The notes under the pieces: model-generated
Seen by the model: only the letters and a program-made list of their open reading frames with translations
Database searches by the model: none
Told to the model about the DNA's origin: nothing
Origin: Buxus sempervirens
Taxonomy: Eukaryota; Streptophyta; Magnoliopsida; Buxales; Buxaceae
Direction of reading: 5' to 3'
NCBI GenBank assembly: GCA_947561395.2
Contig: OX387191.1
Location: forward strand, 1,287,179-1,351,178
Length of the DNA: 64,000 nucleotides
Translations under genes and position numbers: made by a program
Part shown: one piece after another, positions 45,620 to 59,056 of the stretch
Numbering within the stretch: the first letter of the stretch is position 1
How the letters are laid out: each line of letters begins with the position of its first letter

Positions 45620-46960
45620 TTTAGGATTCCGTGAAAGCCAAACACCTTTAAGAAAGCCTGCAAACCGTTGGAATCTACGGAGTGAAATCTGGGAATTGGA
45701 TGATTACTTCCAGTTTCGTGATATAAAAAAGGCAAGAGAAGAAACAAAGGAAAAATCGCAGCAAAGGATAAGATAGTAGAAAGATACGAACTTACTAACT
45801 ACTGGGGAACTCGGCAATGATAGAGGAAAACAGATGGTCAAGGGCAGAGTATGTGAATTGGCGGATCAGCAAGAGCTAGATTGCGAACATCCTTTTAGAA
45901 AATTCCCGGAAGATCGGGCCCACATTCTAAGTCAGTCGATGGAATATTGATTTCTCATCTATCGACCGGTCACAAATGTCCGCTGCTTGCCCTAGATCGC
46001 TTCAGAAAGCACTGTTCTTGTTCGGACAGATTACAGGATTGCTTCCTTACCCTGACCTCCATCTTTGTTCTTAGAATTGAGCTTCGAAGTGTCTCGTCTT
46101 TCTAGTTGTTCTCTACCTCGGAATTTTTGTAATTTCAATTTTCAAGAAGCAACTGCAGTAGAAATTTTCAAGGTAGGTTTTCTGTCATGGAGACACAAGA
46201 AAATGTGGAATGAGGCTGATAACGACTGGTATTTGCAACGACTCAAGAAGACGGGATACGCCATAATATTTTTACTGCAATGGTGAATTGAAACATGAAA
46301 CTTGCTGCCATTGTAATTGACAATGGAATTTTAGTGCACAAAGATCAAAGGGGGCCATTGACAAGTCGAAGATACAAGTCGATCGAGAGACACCCCAAAT
46401 CCTTATCATGTGGGACAGATGGCTTGGCCGATCAACAAGTTGAAATTGACTTTTAGGTGTTGGTTGCTTTCAAACCCAGGAAGTTATTTAGCTGTAATAC
46501 AAATTTGGGCCGCTCATAATTTGTTGGGGGTCCAGAACGGTTAAGTTGCTGGTATGTCAATGGTGATGGATATGAAGAACACGTTTAGCGATTTGATTTC
46601 ATTTAATTTATTTTGATTGCTTTCGTTTTAAGTGCGTAATCTATCTTTCCATCCAGTTGAATTTTCCTATCTCGTGACAGAATCAAGATGCTGCTGCAAT
46701 GGCGATGAAGTTCGAGTTTGAATTTATGTTTTTATCCTCAACTTCCCGCTCGTCAGAGCAATTCCCCATTGCATCAACCAGAAAAGTTCCGAAATTAAGA
46801 GAAACAAGCACGAAACAGTGACTTTGAAGGAACGTATTGAATCCATAACAGAAGTTAAATCAACATAGTAGCTCTCAGATTAACTTCATACATTCAGAAT
46901 ATACAACCGTTTGATTCATTGCGGGAGACATTAATTAAGATGCTTCCCATTAACACTCTG
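45620..46960. other. Upstream of TPK copy 1 and downstream of copy 2
   Basis: The first 230 bp are the 5' leader of copy 1, conserved with 48173-48250. From about 46715 the DNA is the downstream flank of copy 2, which matches 40740 onwards. Between these, about 45900-46700, no gene or clear repeat is seen. Confidence 0.5.
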
Positions 46961-48172
46961 TTAAGATGATTGAGCAAGAAGTATGTCAGACGCCGAGATT
47001 GTTCCTGATTGAGCAAGAATTATGTCAGACACCGAGATTGTTCCTGACTGATCGACGTCTAGCCTATCAAACTCCTGCATAATAAGTGAAATATCTTCCT
47101 CGGTGATCTTTCCCATCTCTTTTAGCTTGTACAAGGCGAACTCTGCGGCACTGTGAAAATGGAAACCAAGAAGACATAATAAGTCTAATGTGATCAGAAG
47201 AACCAAGAAAAGTCAAATGTGAAAATTTCATGAGACCAAAAAACAGATGGACTCCACGCAAATTTGAGCTTACCCAACAACTCCATCCTCGTCAAAATCA
47301 GCTGCCTCAAGATCTACGGATGTCATCCTCCTGGAAAGGACCCACTTGACCAGAGAACGCCGTCTCCGTTCAGTGTTTAGCTCTGCAAGGTACAGGAAGA
47401 ACTGAGCCACACAAATGGTACTGGTCAGTATCCAGAATATCCCAAAGACGCGCCCAATTTCGGTCGAGAAGCTTTTATCGCCATAACCCAGAGTTGTGAT
47501 GGTGGTACAGACACAGTAGAAGGCATCAACAAGGCTCAATTTCTCAAATCCGTACAAGAAGAGAGTCCCCACGATTATGAGCACTAAAAGAAGGCCAAAT
47601 GTCAAAAAGAACTTGTATTTGAGTCGATTGGTTTCAAAATCCTTGATAACATCCATTGCGCTAACCTCTTTATGCATATTCATCGCTCTAACCAGAAGCT
47701 CTTCCTGCTTTTCTACGAGGTAGTCAGCGGCCTTGCCAAGAGTCAGCCCAACAAGAGCCATGCCTGTGAAGACAAAAGCGCAGGCGAGAAGTTTTGTGAG
47801 GGTGCTGTTGGGTACAAGGTCTCCATATCCCACAGTGGTCATTGTGACGATACAGAAATAAATAGCGTCCAGGACCTTGTTTGTTTTCTTCCCCTTGATC
47901 TGATTACTGACCAGGGCAAAGACGAGGGCGCCAATACCCAGATAGATAGCCAACAACAAGATTACTTTCTTAAAACTTGGGTGGAAATTGGAAAAGATCG
48001 TCTGAAACCGATGGTGTGAGTTGCCAGAATCTTTCTTTTGTCCAATCGTATCCCTTATAGGAGCACTTCTACAGCGGCGCCATTTTTTCTTTTCAGAATT
48101 CTTTCGAGCAGGTTGAGGGGAACGATCCAATAAACCTGGAAGTAAGGGCTGTTTCGCATCGTCATGGGCCAT
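46961..48172 (-). CDS. TPK1: Two-pore K+ channel (TPK1/KCO1 type), copy 2, intact
   Basis: Two exons, 48172-47274 and 47150-46961, giving 362 residues, close to the usual length of TPK1. The 14-3-3 site reads RCRSAP (S36). Both filters are GYGD (115-118 and 229-232). Four helices are placed as in copy 1. Both EF-hands are present: DFDEDG at the exon junction and DVDQSGTISVSD near the end. A 39-bp tandem duplication in frame repeats the end of the second EF-hand (SGTISVSDIILAQ then SGTISASDILLAQ), so the C-terminus is 13 residues longer than the ancestral form. The two copies are about 90% alike or more in exon 1 and lie in tandem on the same strand. This copy is the better candidate for the ancestral function. 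Confidence 0.93.
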
Positions 48173-48984
48173 TTTAGGATTCAGTGAAAGTGAACCACCT
48201 TTCAGAAAGCCTGAAAACCGCTGGAATCTACGGAGTGAAATCTGGGAATTGGATGATTACTACCAGTTTCGCGATATCTAGCAGAGAGAAGGGCAATGTC
48301 CTGTCCCAAAGATGGTAAAGATAGATCAATAAATACACATCTCTACATGAATTGGCCATGAATCAGATCTGATTCTTTGTGTACCCATGAATTGGATCAA
48401 CATTTATCATGACGAATCGGAGTAAAAAACATCAAGATAAATAAAGGATTAGCTACGACAGACATCATCAATTTCCTGAATTATGCACCATAAAAGAAGG
48501 AGTAATATGGAGGATCAAACGCAATATTGTTCATGTATAGCAAATTCTTTGAACACAGTCGAGATTCAGAGCAAGACGAAGCCAAACATTAAAGGGCCTT
48601 ATCAATACACTCAATAATACCCACAAATTCTCAGAAAATAAAGATATTAAAGCCAAAAGATGAAGCAAGAGAAAAATCGTAAGAGATAAAGGAAGATTAT
48701 ATACCAACAAGTGGGGATCTCAGAAATGGTAGAGGAAAACAGATGGTAAAGGTGCAGAGTAGTGGCAGCTGGATTCCGAACATTTTCATCGCACAATAAA
48801 CGGTTCCCTTTCTAGAACTTCCGAGAAGATCGGGCCCACGCGCTACCGCATGTCGATTGAAAATGTAGTTCTTCAGTTATCGACAGGATCCAAGCCTCCA
48901 GGTACCCCAAATTAGATTTGAAAATTTTGAAGAAAAGTTAAGAAGATGAGTCCGACCGACATGCTTAAGGGTAGAGTTACTATA
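48173..48984. other. 5' leader and upstream region of TPK copy 2
   Basis: Bases 48173-48270 match the leader of copy 1. A further match, CCGAACATTTTCATCGC to GATCGGGCCCACG (about 48775-48845), corresponds to about 45880-45925 in copy 1. The 430 bp between are present only here. No gene seen. Confidence 0.5.
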
Positions 48985-49470
48985 CTCCGTTTATTTTACG
49001 ATCCGTGGCTACGCAGATGGGTCCCACGTGCGCATGGCGGTATTTCCCCAATTCACTTCCTGGGATCCTGATCTGAACCCCTTACGTGAACCCCTCTTCA
49101 GATCCTTCCACGCGTCCTGTTCGAACAAGATTTCAGAACGTAGGGACCGGGTGGGACCCATGCCCATCACCAATTTTGTCTGCAGCTTCCTCAATTACTT
49201 TTGTCGTATAAGACACGTGGAGGGATCCAAAGAAGGGTCACGTAAGGGGTCCAGATTAGGGATCCATAGGAAGCGAACTGGTATTTCCCTTGGTGGCAGT
49301 GGCAGGGATCGTGGCGATCACGTCGCTTTGTCAAATGCCCTTGAGGATTTGAAATATGTTGGACCCTTTCGTTGGAAAATTTGCTGGTCCAATAGTGATG
49401 TATATGTCCACATAAATGCATGAAGTTTATGTGTACATACCTTCCACTGTTAGACCAGTAGATCTTCCAG
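48985..49470. repeat. Two adjacent imperfect inverted repeats
   Basis: The arm at about 49005-49140 pairs with about 49185-49310; both share TTCGCTTCCT/TTCACTTCCT, CCCCTTACGTGA and GGATCC-type words. A second hairpin pairs about 49371-49415 with 49426-49470 around TGCATGAAG. This foldback structure suggests a MITE or a relic of a long-inverted-repeat element. The 201-residue minus-strand frame across it is probably a by-product. Part of another frame (49427-49660) looks protein-like but was not recognised. Confidence 0.55.
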
Positions 49471-49799
49471 CGTGAGGGATTAACTGATATGGTGCCTGCG
49501 CGGCTGCGCCTGAGGCTGAAGGAATAATAAAGGGACCCGTGCCAGCATCCACGGTGGCTAACCCAAACGCCTCGGAGAGCACGAAGCCCCTTAGAAAATT
49601 TCGCATTCTTAGTGGCTGGAGTTGCATCCAATAGGACAACAACTCCAACCAATATGTCAATTAAAGATTTGACATCGTCTAGACTTCTATACGGCATTGG
49701 TGATTGACTGATTGACTGATTGATGGGAAGACATATGCCGCCCTTTTTGTACATTACTTTATACTTGTTTGAATTAGTATTGGAATAATTTTCCATTCA

Positions 49800-52700
49800 G
49801 TTTAACTGAAATTCTGTCACATGCAATCATTGAAGAAAAGTTTTACTTTTATAAATATACAAAAGGCTTTTCTTTTCTTATTTTTTCTTTTCTTTTTTTG
49901 GGTTGAAAATACCCTCATCAACTTCATAAACTCAATGATTAAAAAATAACACAATATATATTGGAGTGAGATGCTATAATGTGAAGCATATTATAATTAG
50001 TATTTATTCAAATGGGTCGTAAGTGAAACATCTATAACAAGCAAAGTCACTAACCATCAAATGCTTAACATGATAATATCTTAATCTAACAGTAAAAACT
50101 AATGCTCTATAAAAGTGCAGCAATGTGTTTACTCTTTGAGAAAGATGTTATCACGTGAAGCATAGAATAGTTGAGAAATTTTAGTTTTTTATTATTGAAA
50201 AAATTATAACTGTTAGATGCTTCACTTAGCATCTCTCTTAAAGAGCAACAACCAAATAAAAGGTTTAAGATTCAAGTAATCTTATCCCTCAATTAAGTGT
50301 CCAGTTTCGTGTTCTACCGTATATAGATTAAATTATAGATTTCTTGGCACTCAAAAGGAAAAAAAATTAATTATAGCTTAGAAACTTACAACAGGTAATT
50401 ATCATGCTTGGCATTTTTCAAGGAAAAAAATGGATATTAAAAATAAATGTTAAATAGGCTAAGAAACTGGTTACTACAAACAAAAAGTTCAGATTTTATC
50501 AGTTGTATATAAATTTTGTATTGTTAGAAAATAATACTTTATTTTTCTTGATCATTTATTTACAATACTACTATCGTCATATACATTAGCATCTATTGAT
50601 TCTGTCGACAACACGCTACCATTTTTTTTATTTGATATCAATCAATAAAATAAAATTTACAAAAATCTAAATTAACAGAAGATATGATTTTTGACGAAAC
50701 GGGATGAAAGATAGGATTCATGTCAAGATAGGATTCATGTGGCCAACTCTACATTATGGGCATTGCTTTCTAATGATGATGATATCAGTCAAACTCAATA
50801 GCGTTTTGCCAGCCTTTTTTTTTTTTTTTCTATGGCGAGGAGCATTCCCTTCATTGAAACATTTATCAACTTAGATACAACGTAAATCATAGATTGACGA
50901 ATGGGATTAATGGAAAACATGAAAAATGATCAATAAAAAATTAGGCGTTTTGCCAGCTTTAAGTGTAGCATGTGGTCCGTAATATTAATTGGACTAAGCT
51001 AACATCTAGTCGACTATGAATTCGTTTCGTCTTATGCTAAAAGCTGGTGGTAAGGTGGTGCGACAAGCTAAGATTTTGTTTGGGGTGTAGGCCCCCTAAT
51101 TAAAATGGGGTATGCAACCTTGGATTTGATGGATGGTATCATGGAACACACTAGATAAGTCTTCCTCGTCGACTATAGGCCTGAGTTAATTTTGAGAATT
51201 GCTCACCACATCATGACTTGGCCTAGTTATTGCATCATGGGGGACTACTGGGCGAAGCCCATAAAAATAGCGTCAAATAAAAGTAAAATATGTTAATTCA
51301 TTTAAAAAGTGAATATAAAAAGTCAAAATTTAATATCTGCACACATTTATTTATTCAATATTTTAAATTTTTTTATAAAAATTTAAACAATCAGCATTAT
51401 GTATAATAAGAGAGGGTGGTAAGATTTGAGCTTTTATCTTTTACTGCTAACCTTGAAAAAGAACAATAAGTGAGAGTAGGTTATGAAATCGTCAACCGAC
51501 TGATTTGACTGTGAGATGCTGTCAAGTGGATTAGTGGAGCATTTCACGGTCAGTGGACTAGTGGAGCATTTCACGTTCAGTGTTTATTGGAAAAATTGGT
51601 TTTTAGTTATATTTTTTTAGAATAATTCAGATTCGGTCGTTCAATTCTTGGTAATTGAGAATTAGTAGTACCTTTTTAAAATAATTGAGAATCAGTATCA
51701 CTTTACTGTTTATGAAATATTTTTCCAAAAATACCTTCAAAAGACTTGGAAACTTCACTTGTAACAAAAAAAATGAGCAAAGGTTTTCAAAGTCTTTTGA
51801 TGGTATTTTCGAAATAAATTTTTCATGAACATTAAAATGACACTATTTCTCAATTGTTTTAAAAAAGTACCACTAATTCTCAATTACCTAGAATTCGGTG
51901 ACTGAATCTTAATTATGTTAAGAAAGTATCACTAAAAACCAATTTTCCTAATTTATTCAAGTGAGACCAACCTCACATATTTATATAAATGAAAAAAAAA
52001 ACGCTGACCATGAGATGCTCCACATGGTAGCATCTCACAGCCATAGCAATTTGCATTGCAATAAAACATTACAGACGATATCATTCCAGTGCTACCTGCT
52101 TCACTTTTGCTACTAAATTGAATAGGATTCACCAAACTTGCAACATCCATTAAAGTTTTACTTAGAAGCTGCCCAAATGATTTGTACAAACTAACATAAT
52201 TAAATTTGAAATCCATATCATGAGCGCATGACGTCTCTACCTAAAATCATGCATGTGGTTGCCCACAGCGACGTTATGATAGTGCATTGAAGTTGAAAAA
52301 AATTAACATTAAATTTTAAAAACATTTCAAATATAGAGAAATTGATTTATTTAATTGAATGCAATGCTAAATACATGTACTGGGCAGCATTCAGACCGTT
52401 TCCAGGCCCAACTCGTTAACGTGACAAGTTTTTAGTGGTTTTGATTCGTAAACTAATAGGACACCGATCCATATCGATCATAAAAGACCGAGTGGGAAAT
52501 GGTCCTGGCCGACCAGGCTTGTATTGGGATTAGTATAAGGCGTACAAACCATTTTTGCTTGCCAAAGCCCATTTCGGCCCAATTTTGGGCCTTACACGCA
52601 AATCTAAGCCTGGCTTTAAAATAAAATTAGACGCCCAAGCCTCATCCCGTAAAGTAAGGCTTTTTCAACTTTTAAAATTTTTAAATTTTAATTAGAAAAA

Positions 52701-53684
52701 AAATACTTAAAATACATATTAAGAGGTGTCTGACAGTTATTTTTCAACAAATTAAGCAAAAAAATACAAAAATTACAAAATAATTCTAAGATGCGCATTA
52801 AATTAGCTTTATAACTGCGTTGAAATTCAAATTAGGTCGGGTCCTGCCACTGGACGGGCTTCAATATGCATAGTCCAAGTCAGAGTCTAGTAATTTCGAG
52901 CTTTAAAAAATCGGGGCAACTCTCTATGGGCCATAAAATTCAAAACCCTAATTGATATAAAAAAAAATGGCTGGGCTCTCTCGGGCCTAATGGGCCAAGC
53001 GAAAAATAGCAACTATCTCTTTTCCTCTTTACCCAAGGGATTCTCTAAAGGGAATTGCAATAGGTAGTCATGTAAAATGCTCATAATATCTCATAATATC
53101 TCATCATCACAAGTTAGTTCCCACCAAAATAGGGTCGGCGATACGAATCTTATCTCTCCATCCAAATTTATCAAAAATCATATTTTCAATTAATTTATGC
53201 TTTTGTAAATCTTGTTTTGTAGGCTCCATCCATATCTTTTTAGGTGTCCCTGTATATAATTCCTTTACCACCAGAAGAAAAAAAAACAGTATTTCCGCAT
53301 TCAACTATCTACCCTTTGTCGTTTTGATATGAAGTCTATTAACGTTTTTCGAGAACTGCAAGGCTGCTTGATATGGAAATATCATGTCTACAATAAATTA
53401 GGATTATGGGATTATGAAATTTTTTGTAATTTAAGGATGCCTTATTGCTAGTTAACATATAGAATAACAACAATGTCAATAGCAAGTAGCAACTATATAA
53501 TTCCTGAACCGACTTAACTAGCTAGTTTAAGTCTGCTATACGAATATCATTTTCAATTCTAAATATAAAAAAAAAAATTCCTTCTATTACAGATTACATG
53601 CTTCCAATCGTTTTTAAAATATTCCCTTCTATTAGAAACCATTCAATCAATCAATCAATGGTCGAGAATCATGTCCATTTCCCA
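49800..53684. other. AT-rich intergenic DNA, no gene seen
   Basis: No open frame with recognisable domains on either strand. Scattered short direct repeats occur, such as GATTAGTGGAGCATTTCACG with its neighbour near 51535-51575, poly-T near 50815, and GGCCCAA/GGGCC words near 52560-52990 typical of decayed MITEs. Nothing here can be assigned firmly. Confidence 0.5.
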
Positions 53685-53693
53685 AAATTGTTT

Positions 53694-53925
53694 GGGAAAA
53701 TTATGCAAAAGGGTTACTTTACAACGATTATTACAAAAACATGCCATTAAGATGGAAAATTGCACAAACATGCCACTTTACAGAAAGAATTGCAATGAAG
53801 GGTCATTCCACATTTGGTTTTTAAAAATGGCAAAAATGCCCTTTGTTAAAATAAGGGGCTTCTTCCCAAAATCAATTTTGCTCTTCCCTTTCAACGAACC
53901 AGTCGCACAGTCACACTGAGTTCGT
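53694..53925. repeat. Left terminal inverted repeat of the Mutator-like element
   Basis: About 232 bp, starting GGGAAAATTATGC. It pairs in inverted orientation with 61855-62133. The right arm contains an extra GGGATTTTGGGGAAG-type duplication that makes it longer. Confidence 0.88.
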
Positions 53926-56900
53926 GCATTCCATCTTCCTCTCCCTCATACCATCTCATTCCCCCTTTCGCTCATCTTCTCCAAAGAACGAACGGAAGGG
54001 TTAGCTGTTTTTTTCCCCTCCTATGCCGGTGACATCTCCTCCTTCGCCAGCGACCTCTCCCCCATTTTTTCCTTTCCTTTGCCGCTGACGAACAGCGACC
54101 CCTGCTTTTTCCTCTCATTCCCCATTCTCCTTCCCCATTTCCCTATTCTTCTCCAAAAACGCAGAGATCTCGACGGCAACCCCTCTCCTCCTTCATTCTT
54201 TTTGCTCATTTTCTCCTTCTCCCTCTATAATCGAAACCCCTTCTATTTTTTTGCACATTGAAGCATCCACCAACATTGCTGGTCGTTGGAGAGCCTCTGC
54301 CGTCCGGCGACCAGGTTGCTGCCGTCCAGTAGCTCGCCGCACAGGTTTGAGATTTAACTTATTTTATTTCTTTTGCAGAAAACCCTCATTTCCTCTTTTT
54401 TTTTATTTTCTCTGTTCTTGTCACGAATGTTGCTTGCTGGAAAGATGCCTACAATCGTAATGCTGGCCAAGAGTGGCTCGGTTTATAGTGTGAGGGTTGC
54501 ATTTTTACACTGGGAGTTACCGATATTTGTTGGAGAGAATTAACTGAAATCGGATGAGATGGTCTGTCTCGAATGCAGAAACCAATAATATTCCTTAGTA
54601 GTCAACCAGTCGACTTGCAAAAAATTGTTTGTAAATCTGCTGATAAAGAAGCCTTACATAATAGAGGTTTTCCCAATCCATTTCATAAGTAGTCAACCAG
54701 TCGACTTGCAAGGAATTTCCCCAAGTAGTCAACCAGTTGACTTGCAAGGAATTTTGAGGCAATGACTCTGAAGGTAATTTCAAGTGAAAATTTACCTCAT
54801 TTTGTCGGAATTTCCCCAATCCATTTCGTGAGCTAAAACTTGTTGAAAGAGTTTTTCCTTTGTGGTACCTTGTTTGTGTTCGTCTTTGTGATTTCAAATT
54901 TGAATCCTGAAAAATCTTAAGTCTTTTGTGAGGTTCAAATTGATTTAGTTGCCATTTCAATATCTTCAGATCTTTGCAATCGAATACTGATCCAGATCTG
55001 TATTTGATGTTGAAGCTGGCAGATGTAGATATAGACAATGATGTAGGTTATGAGATGGAGCATACTAGTCTGGAATTGTTTAAAGTCAGTTAAACCCGTA
55101 TATGTATCTTTTAAGGACTGAAAAAATAGATGCAATGTCATCTTCTTCATGAGCTATGGTTCTAGACAATTGCTGCATGTCAAGGTGATGCCATCAAATG
55201 TCTATGCACGTGACACACCTACTAAGGGTTCCAAACTTCCAATAAAGTAGATACATTGACTAATGTGTTGGAAAATTTGGAAAATGAGTTTGGAATATTC
55301 TCTTGCTATTGTGCTGATAGATGAATTTTTTTTTTCTTAATAACAGTTGGCTATTATTTATATTATCAAATCTAATAAGTAGAGCAACCCAAAAAGTTTT
55401 CTTCCCATTTACAATATCAATATATCAACACTTAATATATTGACACTAAACAAAAGGAGTGATGGAGGATACATAATAGAGGTTTTCCTCTTCACACCTT
55501 TTAGAAGTCACAACTGTGCAGCTGTCAAACAACTGTGCGGTTCACTTTGTGTTTGTGGTTTGCATATGCCAAAATCTACTTGATCGAAGCAACAATAGGG
55601 GAAAAAAAAGTGGACAATTGAAATTGCTATAACTGCTTGTGTCTACATCATATACATGTGCTTTTGTTGATATTTGACAACAGTTATTTCTACATGCCCT
55701 TTAGAAATGGGATTAACCTCTCATGTTTATGGGACAAGATGCCATACAAAAGAAAGAAGTAAAGAAATTGTCTTAACTGCTAGTGTCTACATCATATGTT
55801 TGTGCCTACGTTAATTTATGATATGATGATTGTTATTTTTTATAACTGTAATTTTTTTTAGTGTTTATTGTCAGTTCTTGGAGTCAAACACAAAGTATTA
55901 TAGTCTAGAAATCAAAAAACCAAAACATACAAGAAAACTGCTCTATGATACTTTGATGCGTTTGGAATATGTTACTTAAGTATTTTGGTTTAATTAATTA
56001 TTAAAAAACATTTTGACAATAAATTCACTACGAAATAAACCAAGGTCAAAGGTTCCATAGTATTTTCAAGGAGAAACCCAAAGAAATTGTTCCCATGAAG
56101 TAGGTGTGCGAGAGAAATCAGTGGAAAACTTCACCTACAGCTTTAGAAGTTTGGCTTTCTTGTAGATTCAGAAAATTAAACACGATGCTGCTTTTTTTTA
56201 TTATGATTGGTTTTGTTTCAAGCAAGTTTTGTTACTTAAGTCAAAGTGAAATTTGTGAATGCAGGTGCAGCTGCAAAATGAGGAAGAAAACAGATCAATG
56301 TTTGGACATTTGTAAGGGCCAAGGATAAGGATGGAGGCAATTTAGAGATTTCTTGTAACAAGAGGTTTGGATCTAACCTTCCATGTTTGGTACGACATAT
56401 TTTTTGATGAGCAGTGGATAAATCATATGTTTAGAAAACGGTTTGCAATTTGTAATGTAAAGTGGTTTTTTCCAGGGAACTCATTGATGCATGTGATCTC
56501 CCCAATGATGGTTACAGGGCCCCTATTGCAATGCAGGCAGAACCTTATTCTCGGCACATACAATATGTTGGGTGCGAAGCGAGAAGTCAACTTGATTGTG
56601 ATGGCTAAACAATTACATTTAACTCAACATAGAGGGCTGGATAGTTGATTACTTTACCCGTTGATAACTTAAATTTCAGATTTGGAACTCTAATTCATAC
56701 TTGGTTCTTTCACGATTAATCTAGGTGTACTGATCAATGATGGTTACTATATTCTCTTTAATAGTTTGTACTGTCATTGTTCTTCATGAGTTAGGATCCT
56801 AAGAGGGATGTGGTTGTGGTGAAAAAATGCGGTTCCTGTAGGAGGACCTTTTGCATTCAAGGTGGGAACTCCACCAAACACTACAGTGTTAAAATTAAAA

Positions 56901-57036
56901 GACATAAGTGTACTTTTAGCAATATTTTTTAACCAAACACAACGAAAACTCCACCAAACATGCATCCCAATCACAGGCAAACCAACTCATTCCTCTAGCT
57001 TAACTTTGTGGTTGTGGTGAAAAAATGCGGTTCCTT
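53926..57036. other. Mutator-like element interior, left part
   Basis: 53.93-54.35 kb is pyrimidine-rich and GC-rich, like a gene leader. It is followed at about 54344 by CACAG|GTTTGAG, a possible donor. A direct repeat AGTCAACCAGTCGACTTGCAA occurs at about 54600, 54693 and 54726 (third copy slightly changed). Frames at 54595-55150 and 56104-56648 have no recognisable domain. No transposase motif was seen. Confidence 0.45.
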
Positions 57037-59056
57037 TAGCTAGTTTACGTAAGACTCAAGCGCATCAATATGGGACTTGAGCTATTTTATTAAGGACTCG
57101 AGTGTAAGATACATAGGACTCGAGCTAGTTTATGTAGGATTCAAGCGCATCAATATGGGACTCGAGCTATTTTTACGTAGGACTCGAGCATAGGATATAT
57201 GGGACTCGAGCGTAGCATACGTGGGACTCGAGCTAGTTTACGTAGGACTCAAACACATCAATATGGGACTCGAGCTATTTTATTAAGGACTCAAGCCTAA
57301 GATACATACGACTCAAGCTTAGGATACATGGGACTCAAGCGCATCAATATGAGACTCGAGCTATTTTTACGTAGGACTCGACCATAGGATATATGGGACT
57401 CGAGCATAGCATACGTGGGACTCGAGCTAGTTTACATAAGACTCAAGCGCATCAATATATGACTCAATGTATTTTATTAAGGACTCAAGCGTAAGATACA
57501 TAAGACTCGAGCGTAGGACACATGGGACTCGAGCTAGTTTACATAGGACTCAAGCGCATCAATATTGGACTCGAGCTATTTTTACGTAGGACTTGAGCGT
57601 AGGATATATGGGATTTAAGTGTAGCATACGTGAGACTCGAACTAATTTCCGTAGGACTCAAGCGCATCAATATGGGACTCGAGCTATTTTTACGTAGGAC
57701 TTGAGCATAGGATATATGGGACTCGAGCGTAGCATACGTGGGACTCGAGCTAGTTTACATAAGACTCAAGCGCATCAATATAGGACTTGATGTATTTTAT
57801 TAAGGACTCGAGCGTAAGATACATAGGACTCGAGCGTAGGATACATGGGACTCGAGCTAGTTTACATAGGACTCAAGCGCATCAATATGGGACTCGAGCT
57901 ATTTTTACGTAAGACTCGAGCATAGGATATATGGGACTCGAGCGTAACATACGTGGGACTCGAGCTAGTTTACATAAGACTCAAGCGCATCAATACAGGA
58001 CTCGATGTATTTTATTAAGGACTCCAGCGTAAGATACATAGGACTTGAGTGTAGGATACATGGGACTCGAGCTAGTTAACATAGGACTCAAGCGCATCAA
58101 TATGGGACTCGAGCTATTTTTACGTAGGACTCAAGCATAGGATATATGGGACTCAAGCTAGTTTACGTATAACTCAAGCGCATTAATATGAGACTTGAGC
58201 TATTTTTACGTAGGACTCGAGCATAGGATATATGGGACTCGAGCGTAGCATACGTGGGACTCGAGCTAGTTTACATAGGACTCAAGCGCATCAATATAGA
58301 ATTCGATGTATTTTATTAAGGACTCAAGCGTAAGATACATAGGACTCGAGCGTAGGATACATGGGACTCGAGCTAGTTTACATAGGACTCAAGCGCATCA
58401 ATATAAGACTCGAGCTATTTTTACGTAGGACTTGAGCGTAGGATATATGGGATTTAAGCGTAGCATATGTGAGACTCGAACTAATTTACGTAGGACTCAA
58501 GTGCATCAATATGGGACTCGAGGTATTTTTTTAAAGACTCGAGCGTAGAATACATGGGATTCGAGCTAGTTTATGTAGGATTCGAGCACATCAATATGAG
58601 ACTCAAGCTATTTTATTAAGGACTTGAGCGTAGGATATGTGAGACTCGAGCATATCATACGTGGAACTCGAGCTAGTTTACGTAGGACTCAAGTGCATCA
58701 ATATGGGACTCGAGATCTATTTTTACGTAGGACTCGAGCATAGGATATATAAGACTCAAGCGTAGCATACGTGGGACTCGAGCTAATCTACATAGGACTC
58801 AAGTGCATCAATATGGGACTCGAGCTATTTTATGTTGGACTCGAGCATAGCATACATGAGACTCGAGCATAGCATACATTGGACTCAAGCTTAGCATAAT
58901 TGGACTCGAGCGTAGCATATATGAGACCCAAGTGAGAAAACTAAGGACTCGAGCTAGTTTAAGTGGGACTGGAGCGCTTCAAACATTGGACTTGATTGAA
59001 CTTGAGCATAGCATACGTCAGACTCGAGCGCATCAAACATGTGACTCGAGCTATCT
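57037..59056. repeat. 2-kb minisatellite with GGACTCGAGC monomers and about 108-bp higher-order unit
   Basis: Roughly 70-75 monomers of about 27 bp, each containing GGACTCGAGC or a variant (GGACTCAAGC, GGACTTGAGC). Four monomer types follow in order, ending in TAGTTTACGTA, GCATCAATATG, TATTTTTACGTA or TATTTTATTAA, and GTAGCATACGT or ATAGGATATAT. They form a higher-order repeat: the CTCGAGCTAGTTTA monomer recurs at about 57118, 57228, 57421, 57527, 57744, 57851, 57960 and so on, in steps near 108 bp. CTCGAG is a perfect palindrome. There is no coding frame through it. Confidence 0.93.

Noticed and set aside
49191..49796. 201-residue minus-strand frame
   Set aside because: It crosses two inverted repeats, and the more protein-like stretch is in another frame. 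It is likely a by-product of the repeats.
54595..55038. Possible mudrA transposase in the Mutator-like element
   Set aside because: No catalytic or zinc-finger motif of that family was seen here or in the frames at 56104-56648.
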